Shown: positions 27,936 through 40,327, counted from the stretch's first letter. The stretch: DNA of 64,000 nucleotides from Noviherbaspirillum sedimenti (GCF_003590835.1 NZ_QYUQ01000002.1:2480001-2544000), one strand, 5' to 3'. Notes: generated by a model from the sequence alone, not told the origin. Numbers and translations are program-made.

Positions 27936-30173
27936 TTAGCGGGAATTGCCGCCGGGTTGGTTGATCAGCTGATAGCCCGGAATATTCTGGCGCAAGGCCT
28001 CCAGCGGATTGGAGCCGATGCGCGACAGGCCGTTCAATTCGAGCTGAACAAAAAAACCGGTGGTAGCGGTATTTGCCGCAGTTGGCGTACGTTGTGCGAC
28101 CACCCGGAAGATCCAGCAGTCGGCCTTGTATTCCAGGCCGAGCAAGGCCTCCGCCGTCTTTTTGTCGTTCAGCGAATAATTCACGCGGCCGACGCCATAC
28201 CAGCGCTGCGACATTGGCCATTGCGCCGACATATCGATCTGTTCCAGCGGCGACAGCAGGTTCGCCACATCGCGCCGGTATTGCAGGTTCAGCACGCGCA
28301 TCGGGCCCGGCTGCCAGCGCACGCCATAATTGTCGCGCACCATGGTGCGCAAGCTCTGGCTGTACTGCATATTGGCTTCCACGCTGACCGCCTGCGAAAT
28401 CTTGCCGGCGGCGGCCAGCAGCAGGTCGGAGCGGGTCTGGCTGTTCAGGATGCCCGGCAGGGTGACGCTCTGATCGGCGAAATAGTAACGCTGGCCGACC
28501 GCGACACGCGCCCGCTCGGCGCCGGAGGGCTCGATGAAGCGCGAGACCAGCGCCGCCGTCAGCTGGTTGGCATCGCTGACGCGATCATGACCGACGAAGC
28601 GGCTTTCCGAAAACAGTTGGGCGTAATTGAAATCAGCCAGGCCGGAGTCGAACAAGGGAAACTGGCTCTGGTCGCGGTACGGCGTGTACACATAAAACAG
28701 TCGCGGCTCCAGCGTCTGGCTGACAGCATTGCCGAAAAAGTTGGCATCGCGTTCGAACACCAGGCCGGAATCGATGGAAGCCGTCGGCAAGGTCCGGTTC
28801 AGGCTGGTCGGTGCGCCGATGGCCCGGTTGTCGAGCGAATAGCTGGTCGCATGCAGGGACAGTTTCGGCGTCAGGAAAAAGCCCGGACGAAGGATCGGAT
28901 AGGAGAGCTTCGGATTGAACACCACGCGGTTGCCGGCCTGCGGATAAAGTATATTCGGCTGGGCGAAAACCGGATCCCCGGCCAGGTTGTCCGGGTGCCA
29001 GAAACGGGTGGCCTCGACGTCGGCCGACCAGTCCCAGCCATTGACGTCCTGCTTCTCCGCTCGCAAGGTAAACTGCGGCAGGCGGTCATAGGGCCGCGCA
29101 ATCGGCGCCGCCAGATCCTGCAACACCTGGTAATTCGAGGCGCGCAGGGTGGCATACCAGAATGTCCCGCCATAGGTCAGGTTCATGTCGCGCAGCAGCA
29201 GGCGTTGCTTGCTGGTGGTGATGGTGCTGGCGAAATCGTCCGGATACTTGTCGTCGGAGGCGGTATTCAGGTTCCAGTTGAAGGTCCAGGCCGGGGCGAA
29301 ACTCTGGGTGTGGATCGACGACAGCGCATAGCGGTCGGATTTCATCTCGCGGTCGCCTGGCAGGTATTCGACCCGGGTTTCGCCGGTATAGGTCTCGCCA
29401 AGGTAGCGGCCCTCGGCGCCCAGTTGCACGCCGCGCCGCGAAATAAGCTTCGGATACAGGGTCAGGTCGCGGTTAGGGGCGATATTGAAGTAGTACGGCA
29501 CGGTCACTTCGAGGCCGCCCTTGTTGGTGCTGCCTATCGTTGGCGGCAACACGCCCGACTTGCGGGCATCAGACAGCGGGAAGGACATGGCCGGCGCGGC
29601 GAGGATGGGCACACCCTTGAAATACACCAGGGTATTGGTGGCGAAGCCGGTATCGCGCGTCTTGTCCAGGCGCAAGCGCGAGGATTTCAGGTACCAGTCC
29701 GGATCGGGGCTTTCGCAGGTGCTGTAGGTTCCTTCCGACACCAGCGCCTCGTCTTCCGACTGGAAATCGATACGCTCGGCGCTGCCTTGAGCATTGTTGC
29801 GTTGCAGATGGTAGGTCGGCTGGGTAATGAAGCCCTCGCCCGAATCGATGCGCAGTCGCACCGATTCACCAGTGTAGTTGTCGCCCATGCGCCGCATGCG
29901 GATATGGCCGCTGGCATCCACCTCATCCTTGAGGATGTTGTAGGTGGCGCGGTCGCCTTCGATGACGGTGGTGCCCTGGATGATTTCGACATTGGTGTCG
30001 AAATTGATCTCGCGATCAGGACGCCCGGTCATGCGTTCGGCGCTGATGCTGACCGGCTCGTCCTTGTCAGTGGCTTGCGCCGCCGCGACGCCGGGCAAAG
30101 CGGCGGCCGCCACGGTCGTTGTCACCATGCAAAGAAGCACCGGCGAATTGGAAAATGCGGGAAACCGGATCAT
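27936..30173 (-). CDS. lptD: LPS-assembly protein LptD
   Basis: A 745-residue outer-membrane protein that inserts LPS into the outer leaflet with LptE. A signal peptide (to about residue 32) is followed by a periplasmic OstA-type beta-jellyroll (about 40-170) and a large beta-barrel. The mature part shows Cys153 (YSTCESPD) and Cys686 (KADCWIFR) as likely partners for the long-range disulphide; E. coli uses two such pairs. First gene of lptD-surA-pdxA-rsmA and divergent from amgK. Confidence 0.96.
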   Translation of the reverse strand: MIRFPAFSNSPVLLCMVTTTVAAAALPGVAAAQATDKDEPVSISAERMTGRPDREINFDTNVEIIQGTTVIEGDRATYNILKDEVDASGHIRMRRMGDNYTGESVRLRIDSGEGFITQPTYHLQRNNAQGSAERIDFQSEDEALVSEGTYSTCESPDPDWYLKSSRLRLDKTRDTGFATNTLVYFKGVPILAAPAMSFPLSDARKSGVLPPTIGSTNKGGLEVTVPYYFNIAPNRDLTLYPKLISRRGVQLGAEGRYLGETYTGETRVEYLPGDREMKSDRYALSSIHTQSFAPAWTFNWNLNTASDDKYPDDFASTITTSKQRLLLRDMNLTYGGTFWYATLRASNYQVLQDLAAPIARPYDRLPQFTLRAEKQDVNGWDWSADVEATRFWHPDNLAGDPVFAQPNILYPQAGNRVVFNPKLSYPILRPGFFLTPKLSLHATSYSLDNRAIGAPTSLNRTLPTASIDSGLVFERDANFFGNAVSQTLEPRLFYVYTPYRDQSQFPLFDSGLADFNYAQLFSESRFVGHDRVSDANQLTAALVSRFIEPSGAERARVAVGQRYYFADQSVTLPGILNSQTRSDLLLAAAGKISQAVSVEANMQYSQSLRTMVRDNYGVRWQPGPMRVLNLQYRRDVANLLSPLEQIDMSAQWPMSQRWYGVGRVNYSLNDKKTAEALLGLEYKADCWIFRVVAQRTPTAANTATTGFFVQLELNGLSRIGSNPLEALRQNIPGYQLINQPGGNSR

Positions 30174-30316
30174 GAAAAAAACAAAACCATGCTAGAGCCT
30201 GTTGACCATTGTTAGCGTTATCGGCATGCGCCATGCATGCAATAGCAGGCGATTTTTTGAATCGAATCCCTTATTATATGGGAATCCGCACCTTCAACAG
30301 CATTCCTGCACGTTCC

Positions 30317-31342
30317 ATGCCCACATCAAATCCCTCCGACTTGCGCTTAATACAACTAAAACACTGGCTAGGCACGCTTGCCGAACCGGTATTGAATCCG
30401 GATTCGCTGCGTCCGGCCTCGGCAGATGCCAGTTTCCGCCGCTATTTCCGTGTCGATGGCGTTGGCAATGCCACCTATATCGTGATGGATGCGCCACCGC
30501 CGCAGGAAGATGTGCGCCCTTTCATCCATGTGGCCGATTTGTTCGGCAAGACCGGCGTGTCGGTGCCGCAGATCCTGGCACAGGATGTCGAGCAAGGTTT
30601 CCTGCTGCTGTCCGATCTCGGCAATACCACTTACCTGCACCAGCTCAACGCCGATACCGCCCACCAGCTCTACCTGGACGCCATCGACTCGCTGGTGCTG
30701 CTGCAGGTGCACAGCCAGCCTGGCGTCCTGCCGGAATACGACCGTGCCATGCTGATGCGCGAACTCCAGCTCTTTCCCGAATGGTATATCGGCAAGCACC
30801 TGGGCGTCACTCTCACCGCCGAACAGCAAGCCAGCCTGGACAAGGTATTCGATGTGCTGCTGGCCAATAACCTGGCGCAGCCGCAAGTGTATGTGCATCG
30901 CGATTACCACTCGCGCAACCTGATGGTCTTATCCAAAGGCAATCCGGGCATCCTTGATTTCCAGGATGCCGTGTATGGCCCGATCACTTATGACCTGGTG
31001 TCGCTGCTGCGCGATGCCTACATCCAGTGGGACGAGGAAATGGTGCTCGACTGGGCAATCCGCTATTGGGAGCGTGCGCGCCGCGCTGGCCTGCCGGTCA
31101 GCCCCGACATCGACGCCTTTTACCGCGACTTCGAATTCATGGGCGTGCAGCGCCACCTGAAGGTGCTGGGCATCTTCGCGCGCCTGTACCACCGCGACGG
31201 CAAGGACGGCTACCTGAAAGACCTGCCGCTGGTGATGGAATACACGCGCAAGGCCGCCGCCCGCTACCGCGAACTGATACCGCTGATCCGCCTGCTCGAC
31301 GTGCTGGAAGAACGCGGCCCGCGAGTGGGATACACCTTCTAA
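30317..31342 (+). CDS. amgK: MurNAc/GlcNAc anomeric kinase (AmgK-like phosphotransferase)
   Basis: A 341-residue aminoglycoside-phosphotransferase-fold kinase. In the Pseudomonas pathway AmgK phosphorylates MurNAc at C1, allowing recycling that bypasses de novo UDP-MurNAc synthesis. The catalytic loop is HRDYHSRNLMV and the metal motif ILDFQDAVYG. ATG at 30317 (MPTSNPSD) is chosen; the longer frame has no family similarity. It shares one base with murU (TAATG). The pairing with murU makes this assignment strong. Confidence 0.9.
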   Translation: MPTSNPSDLRLIQLKHWLGTLAEPVLNPDSLRPASADASFRRYFRVDGVGNATYIVMDAPPPQEDVRPFIHVADLFGKTGVSVPQILAQDVEQGFLLLSDLGNTTYLHQLNADTAHQLYLDAIDSLVLLQVHSQPGVLPEYDRAMLMRELQLFPEWYIGKHLGVTLTAEQQASLDKVFDVLLANNLAQPQVYVHRDYHSRNLMVLSKGNPGILDFQDAVYGPITYDLVSLLRDAYIQWDEEMVLDWAIRYWERARRAGLPVSPDIDAFYRDFEFMGVQRHLKVLGIFARLYHRDGKDGYLKDLPLVMEYTRKAAARYRELIPLIRLLDVLEERGPRVGYTF

Positions 31343-32057
31343 TGAAAGCCTTGATCTTTGCCGCCGGACGCGGCGAACGGATGCGTCCGCTGACCGATGC
31401 CTGTCCCAAACCGCTCTTGAAAGTGCGCGGCCGGCCGCTGATCGTCTGGCACATCCTCAACCTCGTGCGCGCCGGGATCACCGACATCGTCATCAACCAT
31501 GCCCACCTCGGCCACATGATCGAGGAAGCGCTGGGTAACGGTGCGCAATTCGGCGCGAAAATCGCCTGGTCGGCCGAGGGCACGGCGCTGGAAACCGCCG
31601 GCGGCATCGCCCGTGCGCGCCACCTGCTGGGCGACGAGCCCTTCGTTGCGGTCGCCGCCGACATCTATTGCCCGCACTTCGATTTCAAGCAGGTGGTGGA
31701 TGTGCTGGAAGCCAATGACCCCTGGGGCAACCCATACCCGGCCGACCGGCGCGACATGGCTTGGCTGTATCTGGTGAAAAATCCGCCGCATCACCCGCAT
31801 GGCGACTTCGCCCTGAATAATTTTTCCATCGCCAACGAAGGCGAGCCCCGCTTCACCTTTTCCGGCATCGGCGTGTATCGGCCGGAAATGTTCGATGCGG
31901 TTGCGCCCGGCGAGAAGGCGGCGCTGGCGCCGATCCTGCGCGAGTATGCGACGCGTGGCCGGGTCGGCGGCGAAGTCTATCGCGGCGACTGGACCGATGT
32001 CGGCACCCCCGAACGGCTCGAACAATTGAACGCCCCCCTGACTCCTGCGAGGTCGAA

Positions 32058-32061
<4 letters not shown>
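31342..32061 (+). CDS. murU: MurNAc-1-phosphate uridylyltransferase (MurU)
   Basis: A 239-residue nucleotidyltransferase that makes UDP-MurNAc from MurNAc-1-phosphate after AmgK. The nucleotide-binding AAGRGERMRPLTDACPKPLL lies at residues 7-26 and the metal-binding AVAADIY near the middle. Its start overlaps amgK by one base and its end overlaps pepP by four (ATGA). Such recycling confers intrinsic fosfomycin resistance in bacteria that have it; that is family knowledge. Confidence 0.93.
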
Positions 32062-33398
<1,337 letters not shown>

Positions 33399-33402
33399 AA
33401 GG

Positions 33403-34584
33403 ATGGCGCCCGACCGTAGCAACAGCGGCAGCAACTCCGGCAGCAACCCCGGCAAGGACTTCGACATCGCCATCCTCGGCGCCGGCCCGGTGGGCCTGGC
33501 GCTGGCCAGCCTGCTGGTCAGGCGCGGCGCGGCGCCCGCGCGCATTGCGCTGATCGACGCCAAGACGCTTGACCAGGTGGCGCAGGACCCGCGCTCGATT
33601 GCGCTGTCGCACGGCAGCCGGCAGATACTGGAAGGCATCGGCGCCTGGCCCAGGGTAGCCGACCCGATCCACCAGATCCACGTCTCGCGCCGCGGCCATT
33701 TCGGCCGCACCCTGATCGACCGCAGCGAATTCGGCGTGCCGGCGCTGGGCTATGTCACCCGCTACGGCCAACTGGTGACGGCGCTGTCGGATGCCGCCTA
33801 TACGGCCGGCGCGCAGGTGATCCGCCCGGCCCATGCCGATGCCGTCAACGAGACGGCCGATGGCGTCGATCTGCAACTGGAAAACGGCACGGCACTTTCC
33901 ACCCGCATCCTGGTGCAGGCCGAAGGCGGCGTATTCGGCGCGCAAACGACAAAGTCGCTGCGCCGCGACTATGGCCAGATCGCCATCATCGCCCATGTCA
34001 AAACCAGCGCGCCGCTGCCGCAGCGCGCCTTCGAGCGCTTCACCGACGAGGGGCCGCTGGCCTTGCTGCCGCAGGATGACGGTTATGCGCTGGTGTGGTG
34101 CGCCCATCCGGCCAGCACGGAACACCTGATCGGCTTGCCGGATACGGCCTTCCTGGCGGCGCTGGGCGAGGCCTTCGGCAATCGCCTGGGACGCTTCACC
34201 CAGGTTTCGCAGCGCAATACTTTCCCGCTCGGCCTGAACGCTGGCCCGGCGACATCGGCGCGCACGGTCGCCATCGGCAATGCTGCGCAAACCCTGCACC
34301 CCGTGGCGGGGCAAGGCCTGAACCTAGGCTTGCGCGACGCCACTGTGCTGGCGCGGCTGCTGGCGCAGGATGCCTCGCCGGCCATGCTGGAACGGTTCGC
34401 CACAGAGCAGAAAGCCGATCGCGATGTGACGATCCGCCTCACCGACGTCATGGCGCGCATTTTCGTCGACACCCCGCAAAGGCCGGCCGTGCAAGGATTG
34501 CTCGGCCTGTCGCTGGGCTTGTTTGACGTATTCAAGCCTGCCAAAAAAATTCTCGCGGAACAGATGATGTTCGGCTGGCGTTAG
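33403..34584 (+). CDS. ubiH: UbiH-type ubiquinone biosynthesis FAD monooxygenase
   Basis: A 393-residue flavin hydroxylase of the UbiH/UbiF/COQ6 family. It has the FAD motif ILGAGPVGLALA after a Ser/Asn/Gly-rich N-terminal tail (residues about 6-17) and the second FAD motif GNAAQTLHPVAGQGLNLGLRD, whose GNAAQTLHP form favours UbiH over the other members. It should hydroxylate the ring of the quinone precursor at C6 or an adjacent position. It follows pepP closely and is ended by a strong terminator. Confidence 0.92.
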   Translation: MAPDRSNSGSNSGSNPGKDFDIAILGAGPVGLALASLLVRRGAAPARIALIDAKTLDQVAQDPRSIALSHGSRQILEGIGAWPRVADPIHQIHVSRRGHFGRTLIDRSEFGVPALGYVTRYGQLVTALSDAAYTAGAQVIRPAHADAVNETADGVDLQLENGTALSTRILVQAEGGVFGAQTTKSLRRDYGQIAIIAHVKTSAPLPQRAFERFTDEGPLALLPQDDGYALVWCAHPASTEHLIGLPDTAFLAALGEAFGNRLGRFTQVSQRNTFPLGLNAGPATSARTVAIGNAAQTLHPVAGQGLNLGLRDATVLARLLAQDASPAMLERFATEQKADRDVTIRLTDVMARIFVDTPQRPAVQGLLGLSLGLFDVFKPAKKILAEQMMFGWR

Positions 34585-34590
34585 ATGAAA

Positions 34591-34620
34591 AAAAACCACG
34601 TGCCTGGCACGTGGTTTTTT
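34591..34620. terminator. bidirectional terminator between ubiH and pntB
   Basis: CCACGTGC (34596-34603) and GCACGTGG (34607-34614) with a 3-base loop, flanked by A and T runs on both sides. It can end both the amgK-murU-pepP-ubiH transcript and the opposing pntAB transcript. Confidence 0.9.
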
Positions 34621-34637
34621 CTCTTGCGCCAACGCGC

Positions 34638-36059
34638 TCAGCTTGCCTTCAAAGCCACCAGCACGTCGTCCAGCATCTTCTTGGCGTCGCCGAACAGCAT
34701 GCGGTTATTTTCCTTGTAGAACAGCGGATTGTCGACACCCGCATAGCCGGAAGCCATGCTGCGCTTCATGACGATGGAGGTCCTGGCTTTCCAGACTTCC
34801 AGCACCGGCATGCCGGCGATCGGACTGGCCGGATCTTCCGCCGCCGACGGATTAACGATGTCGTTGGCGCCGATCACCATCGCCACATCGGTCTCCGGGA
34901 AGTCTGCGTTGACTTCATCCATCTCCATGACGATATCGTAAGGCACCCGCGCTTCGGCCAGCAGCACGTTCATATGACCTGGCATGCGGCCTGCCACAGG
35001 ATGGATGCCGAAGCGTACATTGATCCCCCTTTCGCGCAAGTCCTGGACGATTTCGTTGACGATGTGCTGCGCCTGCGCCACCGCCATGCCGTAGCCGGGC
35101 ACGATGATGACGTTCCTGGCATCACGCAGCAGCTCGGCGGTTTCGATGGCGCTGACTGCCACCACTTCGCCTTGCGGCTCTGCTTCGCCCTTGGCTGCCG
35201 CCGGCTTGCCGGCGCCGCCGCCGAAGCCGCCGGCAATCACGCTGAGGAAGTTGCGGTTCATGGCGCGGCACATGATGTAGGACAGGATCGCACCAGAGGA
35301 GCCCACCAGGGCGCCGGTCACGATCAGCAAGTCGTTCGACAGCATGAAGCCGGTCGCCGCCGCCGCCCAGCCGGAATAGCTGTTCAGCATCGACACCACT
35401 ACCGGCATGTCGGCGCCGCCGATCGCCATCACCATGTGAATGCCGAACAGGAAAGCGATGACCGTCATGACCGCCAGCGGCAGCATGCCCGCCTCGATCG
35501 ACTCGGCCCGCACGAACTGGATGCCGAAGTAAACCACCACCAGCAATCCTGCCAGGTTCAGCAAGTGACGGCCGGGCAGCAGCAAGGGCTTGCCGCCGAT
35601 CCGGGCCGACAGCTTGCCGAAGGCGATGAGCGAACCGGAGAAGGTCACCACGCCGATCAGGATGCCGACATAAATCTCGATGTCATGGATGGTCTTTTCA
35701 GCACCTGCATAATGCGCCGATGCTGCCGGGTCGATGTAGCTGGCGTAGCCGACCAGCGCGGCAGCCAGGCCGACCAGGCTGTGCATCAACGCCACCAGTT
35801 CCGGCATTTGCGTCATTTTCACGACGCGTGCCGCATACAGGCCGATGGCGCCGCCGACCACCATGGCGCCGACGACCCATGGAATGCCGGCTGCCGCAAC
35901 GCGCGGGCCAAGTATGGTTGCCAGCACGGCAATCGTCATGCCGATGATGCCGTACAGGTTGCCGCGACGGGAGGTTTCCGGGTGAGACAAGCCACCCAGG
36001 CTCAGGATGAAAAGAATCGCTGCGCCCAGATAGGCGACGATAGTGAGGCTTTCAGACAT
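34638..36059 (-). CDS. pntB: NAD(P) transhydrogenase beta subunit (PntB)
   Basis: A 473-residue subunit: an N-terminal membrane domain of about eight helices, then a soluble NADP(H)-binding domain (about residues 300-473) with [15 protein letters not shown] and GANDIVNP. With PntA it couples proton entry to hydride transfer from NADH to NADP+. It is 24 bp downstream of pntA. Confidence 0.96.
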   Translation of the reverse strand: MSESLTIVAYLGAAILFILSLGGLSHPETSRRGNLYGIIGMTIAVLATILGPRVAAAGIPWVVGAMVVGGAIGLYAARVVKMTQMPELVALMHSLVGLAAALVGYASYIDPAASAHYAGAEKTIHDIEIYVGILIGVVTFSGSLIAFGKLSARIGGKPLLLPGRHLLNLAGLLVVVYFGIQFVRAESIEAGMLPLAVMTVIAFLFGIHMVMAIGGADMPVVVSMLNSYSGWAAAATGFMLSNDLLIVTGALVGSSGAILSYIMCRAMNRNFLSVIAGGFGGGAGKPAAAKGEAEPQGEVVAVSAIETAELLRDARNVIIVPGYGMAVAQAQHIVNEIVQDLRERGINVRFGIHPVAGRMPGHMNVLLAEARVPYDIVMEMDEVNADFPETDVAMVIGANDIVNPSAAEDPASPIAGMPVLEVWKARTSIVMKRSMASGYAGVDNPLFYKENNRMLFGDAKKMLDDVLVALKAS

Positions 36060-36083
36060 TTTGAGTTTCGCCTTTCTTTATAC

Positions 36084-37670
36084 TTATTTGCGGAACATCG
36101 CCAGCATGCGGCGGGTCACGGCGAAACCGCCGAACATGTTGATTGCGGTGAGCACGATGCCGATCACGGCCAGCCAGCGGATCCAGTCGTCAGGGCGGCC
36201 GGTGCCGCCTTCCAGCGGTGGCGCAACCTGCACCAGCGCGCCAATGGCGATGATGCTGGAAATCGCGTTGGTCACACTCATCAGCGGCGTATGCAAGGCT
36301 GGCGTGACGTTCCACACCACCATGTAACCGATGAAGCAAGCCAGCACGAACACCGTGAAATGGCCGATGAAGGCCGCCGGGGCAAATGCGCCGATCAGCC
36401 AGAACAACGCAGCCGCAATCCCGAACGTGATGGCGATGCTGGTACCGGAGGCCGGGGCGCCGTGGCCGTGACCATGCGCCTTCGGCGCAGGCACGGCAGC
36501 CGGTTTGGCGGCGCTGGCTGCCGGCGCTGCCGACAGCTTGGGCGGTGGCGGCGGCCAGGTGACTTCGCCATTCTTGATGACGGTCAGCCCACGAATGGCA
36601 TCGTCTTCCATGTTGACGTCAATCTTGCCATCCTTGGTCTTGCACAGCTCTTCCGTCAGGCGCAACAAATTGCTGGCGTACAGCGTGCTCGATTGCTTGG
36701 CCAGGCGGCTCGGCAAATCGGTGTAGCCGATGATGGTCACGCCATGCTTGACCACGGCCTTGCCCGGCTCGGTCAATTCGCAATTGCCGCCCTGCTCGCC
36801 TGCCATGTCGACGATCACGCTGCCCGGCTTCATCGATTGCACCATCTCGGCGGTGATGAGTTTCGGCGCCGGCTTGCCAGGAATCAGTGCGGTGGTGATG
36901 ACGATATCCGCTTCCCTGGCCTGCTTGGCGTACATCTCGCGCTGGGCTTGCTGGAAACCTTCTGACATCACTTTGGCATAGCCGCCGCCGCCGGAAGCTT
37001 CTTCTTCGTAATCGACTTTCACGAACTCGCCGCCCAGCGACTTGACCTGGTCCGCCACTTCCGGTCGGGTGTCATTGGCGCGCACGATTGCGCCCAGGTT
37101 GGCGGCGGTGCCGATGGCAGCCAGGCCGGCCACGCCGGCACCGGCGATGAAGACCTTGGCCGGCGGGATCTTGCCGGCAGCAGTGATCTGGCCATTGAAG
37201 AAACGGCCGAAGGCATTGGCGGCCTCGATGACGGCGCGGTAGCCGCTGATGCCGGCCATGGAAGTCAGCGCGTCCATCTTCTGAGCGCGGGAAAGCTGGC
37301 GCGGCAGCGAGTCGATGGCCAGCACGGTGACATTCCTGGCGGCGAGCTGCTGCATCAGTTCCGGGTTTTGCGCCGGCCAGATGAAGCTGACCAGCGTCGT
37401 GCCGGAGCGCACGAGGGCAAGCTCATTGGCGTCCGGCGCACGCACCTTGAAGACGATATCGGCGGCAGCCCACAATGCAGCGGCACCTTCGACTACCTGC
37501 GCGTCAGCGGCACGATAGGTGTCATCGCTGAAATTCGCCGCGTCCCCCGCACCGGATTCTACGGCGACGGCAAAGCCCAGCTTGATGAGCTTTTCCACCA
37601 CCTCAGGCACGGTTGCCACACGTTTTTCACCGGGATAAGTTTCCCGGGGAATCCCAATCACTAAAGCCAT
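36084..37670 (-). CDS. pntA: NAD(P) transhydrogenase alpha subunit (PntA, single chain)
   Basis: A 528-residue subunit with an NAD(H)-binding domain (residues about 1-380, with [15 protein letters not shown] and [13 protein letters not shown]), an Ala/Pro-rich linker with a His/Gly patch (GHGHGHG-like, about 400), and about four membrane helices at the end. Many beta-proteobacteria split this into PntAA and PntAB; here it is one chain as in E. coli. First gene of pntAB. Confidence 0.95.
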   Translation of the reverse strand: MALVIGIPRETYPGEKRVATVPEVVEKLIKLGFAVAVESGAGDAANFSDDTYRAADAQVVEGAAALWAAADIVFKVRAPDANELALVRSGTTLVSFIWPAQNPELMQQLAARNVTVLAIDSLPRQLSRAQKMDALTSMAGISGYRAVIEAANAFGRFFNGQITAAGKIPPAKVFIAGAGVAGLAAIGTAANLGAIVRANDTRPEVADQVKSLGGEFVKVDYEEEASGGGGYAKVMSEGFQQAQREMYAKQAREADIVITTALIPGKPAPKLITAEMVQSMKPGSVIVDMAGEQGGNCELTEPGKAVVKHGVTIIGYTDLPSRLAKQSSTLYASNLLRLTEELCKTKDGKIDVNMEDDAIRGLTVIKNGEVTWPPPPPKLSAAPAASAAKPAAVPAPKAHGHGHGAPASGTSIAITFGIAAALFWLIGAFAPAAFIGHFTVFVLACFIGYMVVWNVTPALHTPLMSVTNAISSIIAIGALVQVAPPLEGGTGRPDDWIRWLAVIGIVLTAINMFGGFAVTRRMLAMFRK

Positions 37671-37748
37671 AAGTCTTACCTCCCTGTTTCATTGTAATTT
37701 TTGCGTGCCCGGAAATTGCTTGAGGGCTTGCCTTGCCTCTAATGGCAC

Positions 37749-37784
37749 CGATCCCGCTAAGCCCTCCCAGGCGCAGCGGGATCG
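37749..37784. terminator. hairpin between panD and pntA
   Basis: CGATCCCGCT (37749-37758) pairs with AGCGGGATCG (37775-37784), loop 16 bases. A T-run follows on the plus strand only, whereas panD is read on the minus strand. It may stop read-through from panD poorly, or act on antisense transcription. Confidence 0.5.
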
Positions 37785-37828
37785 TTTTTCAAAACCTGAT
37801 CTGCGGCGATCGAAGCACGCCGCAAATT

Positions 37829-38188
37829 TTATTTCTTCAGACCGGTCATCCGGTTATTGTCGTCCACGAAAACAATTTTCGGCTGATAGGTTTTTATCTC
37901 TTCGTCGCTCATTGGGGCGTAAGTACAAATGATCAGTAAGTCGCCCAGATGCGCCAGGCGCGCCGCGGCGCCGTTGAGGGAAATTTCGCCGCTGCCGCGC
38001 TTGCCCTTGATCGCATAGGTAGAAAAGCGCTCGCCGTTATTGACGTTGTACAGATCGATTTTTTCGAACGGCAGGATATTCGCCGCCTCCAGCAATTCTT
38101 CGTCGATGCCGCAAGAACCTTCGTAATTCAGGTCGCACTGGGTGACGGATGCGCGGTGGATCTTTGCGCGTAACATAATACGTTGCAT
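37829..38188 (-). CDS. panD: aspartate 1-decarboxylase (PanD)
   Basis: A 119-residue proenzyme that makes beta-alanine for pantothenate. The self-cleavage site is Gly24-Ser25 in YEGSCGID, which creates the pyruvoyl cofactor; Lys9, Tyr22 and Arg-containing segments are in place. It is alone on the minus strand; a hairpin follows. The other pan genes are not nearby. Confidence 0.97.
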   Translation of the reverse strand: MQRIMLRAKIHRASVTQCDLNYEGSCGIDEELLEAANILPFEKIDLYNVNNGERFSTYAIKGKRGSGEISLNGAAARLAHLGDLLIICTYAPMSDEEIKTYQPKIVFVDDNNRMTGLKK

Positions 38189-38701
38189 TTACTTCTCCTG
38201 ACTGCATTACTGCATGTTGCTACCATCGCGCCTGTATCAGTGGACAGCAATGGAAAAAATAATACGAGCGCATTCGGCACCCGTCGCGAGCTCGGCGGCA
38301 ATGCCGATTTTCATGGATTTCCGAAAAATCGAAAAAACCCGTGAAATATTACACGCAATTCCGCGCTGTCGTAGCACCTGCGGCAATATCGTCAAAACGC
38401 CGGAATTCTGGCGATATATTTCCCAAAAGAAATATACACAAACTTTGTTCGACATCATGAAATAATGCCTTGCTTTTCGACCATTTTCCAGACAATTCCT
38501 CAAGTCAACTTGCTAAAAATCAATACATCGATTGTATTATCGCCTTGGCCCCCCTCCCCATTCCCCTTGCGACCACCACATCGCCGCCCTGGTAGCCGCG
38601 ATAAATCCTTACCGTCACGGTAAAATGACGGTCTTTCAAAAAATGCTGCGGCCATCTTGCCTGCCTCATGGGCTGCGATGTGCTGCGCGGCCATCCCCGA
38701 C
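38189..38701. other. AT-richer 513-bp intergenic region
   Basis: No convincing gene. The left half is clearly AT-richer than its surroundings, with several A/T tracts (38250-38262, 38325-38340, 38422-38436), and must hold the panD promoter on the minus strand and that of nudJ on the plus strand. An 88-codon minus-strand frame (38237-38503) is Cys/Arg/Ile-rich without recognisable features and has no good ribosome site; not called. A small RNA could lie here but nothing proves it. Confidence 0.4.
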
Positions 38702-39190
38702 ATGACTTCAGCAACCTGGAAACCCGCCGTCACAGTCGCCGCCATCATCGAGCGCGGCGGCCGCTTTTTGCTGGTGGAAGAAGAAACCAGCGACGGCATC
38801 CGCTTCAACCAGCCTGCCGGCCACCTTGATCCGGGCGAAACGCTGATCCAGGCGGTTGCCCGCGAAACCCTGGAAGAGGCCGCGCACGACTTCGAAGCCA
38901 CCGCCCTGGTCGGCGTCTACATGTCGCGCTACCTGTCTTCACGCACCGGGCAGGAAGTGACCTACCTGCGCTTTGCCTTCTCCGGCGAACTGGGCGCCGG
39001 CTACGATCAGCCGCTGGACGAAGGCATCCTGCGCACGGTATGGATGGATTACGACGAATTGCTGGCTAGCCGGGACAAACACCGTAGTCCGCTGGTGCTG
39101 CAGTGCGTGGACGATTACCGGCAGGGCAAGCGCGCGCCGCTGTCGCTGCTGTACACCCATCCGGATGCCATCGGAGCATTCAATGGCTAA
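38702..39190 (+). CDS. nudJ: NUDIX hydrolase (NudJ-like)
   Basis: A 162-residue NUDIX pyrophosphatase. The NUDIX box reads [21 protein letters not shown], near residues 37-57. E. coli NudJ (YmfB) acts on thiamine and nucleoside pyrophosphates and lies next to mnmA, the same neighbourhood as here. ATG at 38702 ([12 protein letters not shown]) is chosen for its fit to the domain. The end overlaps mnmA by 8 bp. The exact substrate is not certain. Confidence 0.9.
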   Translation: MTSATWKPAVTVAAIIERGGRFLLVEEETSDGIRFNQPAGHLDPGETLIQAVARETLEEAAHDFEATALVGVYMSRYLSSRTGQEVTYLRFAFSGELGAGYDQPLDEGILRTVWMDYDELLASRDKHRSPLVLQCVDDYRQGKRAPLSLLYTHPDAIGAFNG

Positions 39191-40286
39191 ACGGGTGGTG
39201 ATCGGCATGTCCGGCGGCGTCGATTCTTCGGTATCGGCCTGGTTGCTCAAGCAACAAGGCTATGAAGTGATCGGCCTGTTCATGAAAAACTGGGAAGACG
39301 ATGACGATTCCGAATATTGCTCGTCGCGCCAGGACTGGATCGATGCCGCTAGCGTCGCCGACGTGGTCGGCGTCGATATCGAGGCGGTCAATTTTGCCGC
39401 CGAATACAAGGAGCGTGTATTCGCCGAATTCCTGCGCGAATACCAGGCCGGCCGCACGCCCAATCCGGATGTGCTGTGCAATGCCGAGATCAAGTTCAAG
39501 GCCTTCCTTGATCATGCCATGAAGCTGGGCGCCGACCTGATCGCCACCGGCCACTATGCGCGGGTGCGCGAAGCCGGCAGCGGGGCCAATGCCGGCCGCT
39601 TCGAACTGCTCAAGGCAGTCGACGCCAGCAAGGACCAGAGCTACTTTCTGCACCGGCTGAACCAGGCGCAGTTGTCGAAAACCCTGTTTCCGCTGGGGGA
39701 AATCCACAAGACCGAAGTGCGTCGGATCGCCGAAGAAATCGGCTTGCCGAATGCCGCCAAAAAGGATTCGACCGGCATCTGCTTCATCGGCGAGCGCCCT
39801 TTCCGCGAATTCCTCAATCGTTACCTGTCCTACAAGCCGGGACCGATGAAAACGCCCGAAGGCGAAACCGTCGGCGAACACGTCGGCCTGTCCTTTTACA
39901 CCCTCGGGCAAAGAAAGGGCATCGGCATCGGCGGCATGAAAAGCCACCAGAACGCCGATGGCGGCAGCGATCCCTGGTACGTCGCGCGCAAGGATATCGA
40001 GACCAACACGCTCTACGTGGTTCAGGGGCACGATCATCCGTGGCTGCTGTCGACCAGCCTGGTGGCCGCGCAGGCGAGCTGGATCGCCGGCACGCCGCCC
40101 GTGGAGCTTGCGCTGTCGGCCAAGACCCGCTACCGGCAAGCCGATGTGCCCGGCAGTTTCCAGGCAATGGGCGCGGATGAATTCGCGCTGTCCTTCACCA
40201 CGCCGCAATGGGCGGTGACGCCGGGGCAATCGGCGGTGCTGTACCAGGGCGAGGTTTGCCTGGGCGGCGGCATCATCAATCGATAA
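39183..40286 (+). CDS. mnmA: tRNA-specific 2-thiouridylase (MnmA)
   Basis: A 367-residue enzyme that inserts sulphur at C2 of the wobble uridine of Lys, Glu and Gln tRNAs. It has the PP-loop [10 protein letters not shown] at residues 8-17, catalytic Cys in NPDVLCN and a second in STGICF. Start ATG at 39183 overlaps the nudJ end. Length matches the family. Confidence 0.97.
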   Translation: MAKRVVIGMSGGVDSSVSAWLLKQQGYEVIGLFMKNWEDDDDSEYCSSRQDWIDAASVADVVGVDIEAVNFAAEYKERVFAEFLREYQAGRTPNPDVLCNAEIKFKAFLDHAMKLGADLIATGHYARVREAGSGANAGRFELLKAVDASKDQSYFLHRLNQAQLSKTLFPLGEIHKTEVRRIAEEIGLPNAAKKDSTGICFIGERPFREFLNRYLSYKPGPMKTPEGETVGEHVGLSFYTLGQRKGIGIGGMKSHQNADGGSDPWYVARKDIETNTLYVVQGHDHPWLLSTSLVAAQASWIAGTPPVELALSAKTRYRQADVPGSFQAMGADEFALSFTTPQWAVTPGQSAVLYQGEVCLGGGIINR

Positions 40287-40327
40287 AGCCTGACAAGCCG
40301 AATGCGCGCATGGCAGGCCGCAACATA

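Noticed and set aside
27957..30215. 752-codon plus-strand frame opposite lptD
   Set aside because: Antisense shadow of a convincing LptD gene; no ribosome site or motif.
34611..36965. 784-codon plus-strand frame opposite pntB and pntA
   Set aside because: Composition (His/Asp/Gln-rich) and lack of motifs mark it as a shadow of two clear transhydrogenase genes.
37749..37784. Hairpin considered as a firm panD terminator
   Set aside because: The T-run is on the plus-strand side only, while panD is read on the minus strand; kept as a low-confidence hairpin.
38237..38503. 88-codon minus-strand frame in the panD-nudJ gap
   Set aside because: No ribosome site, odd composition, no motif; may be chance in AT-rich sequence.
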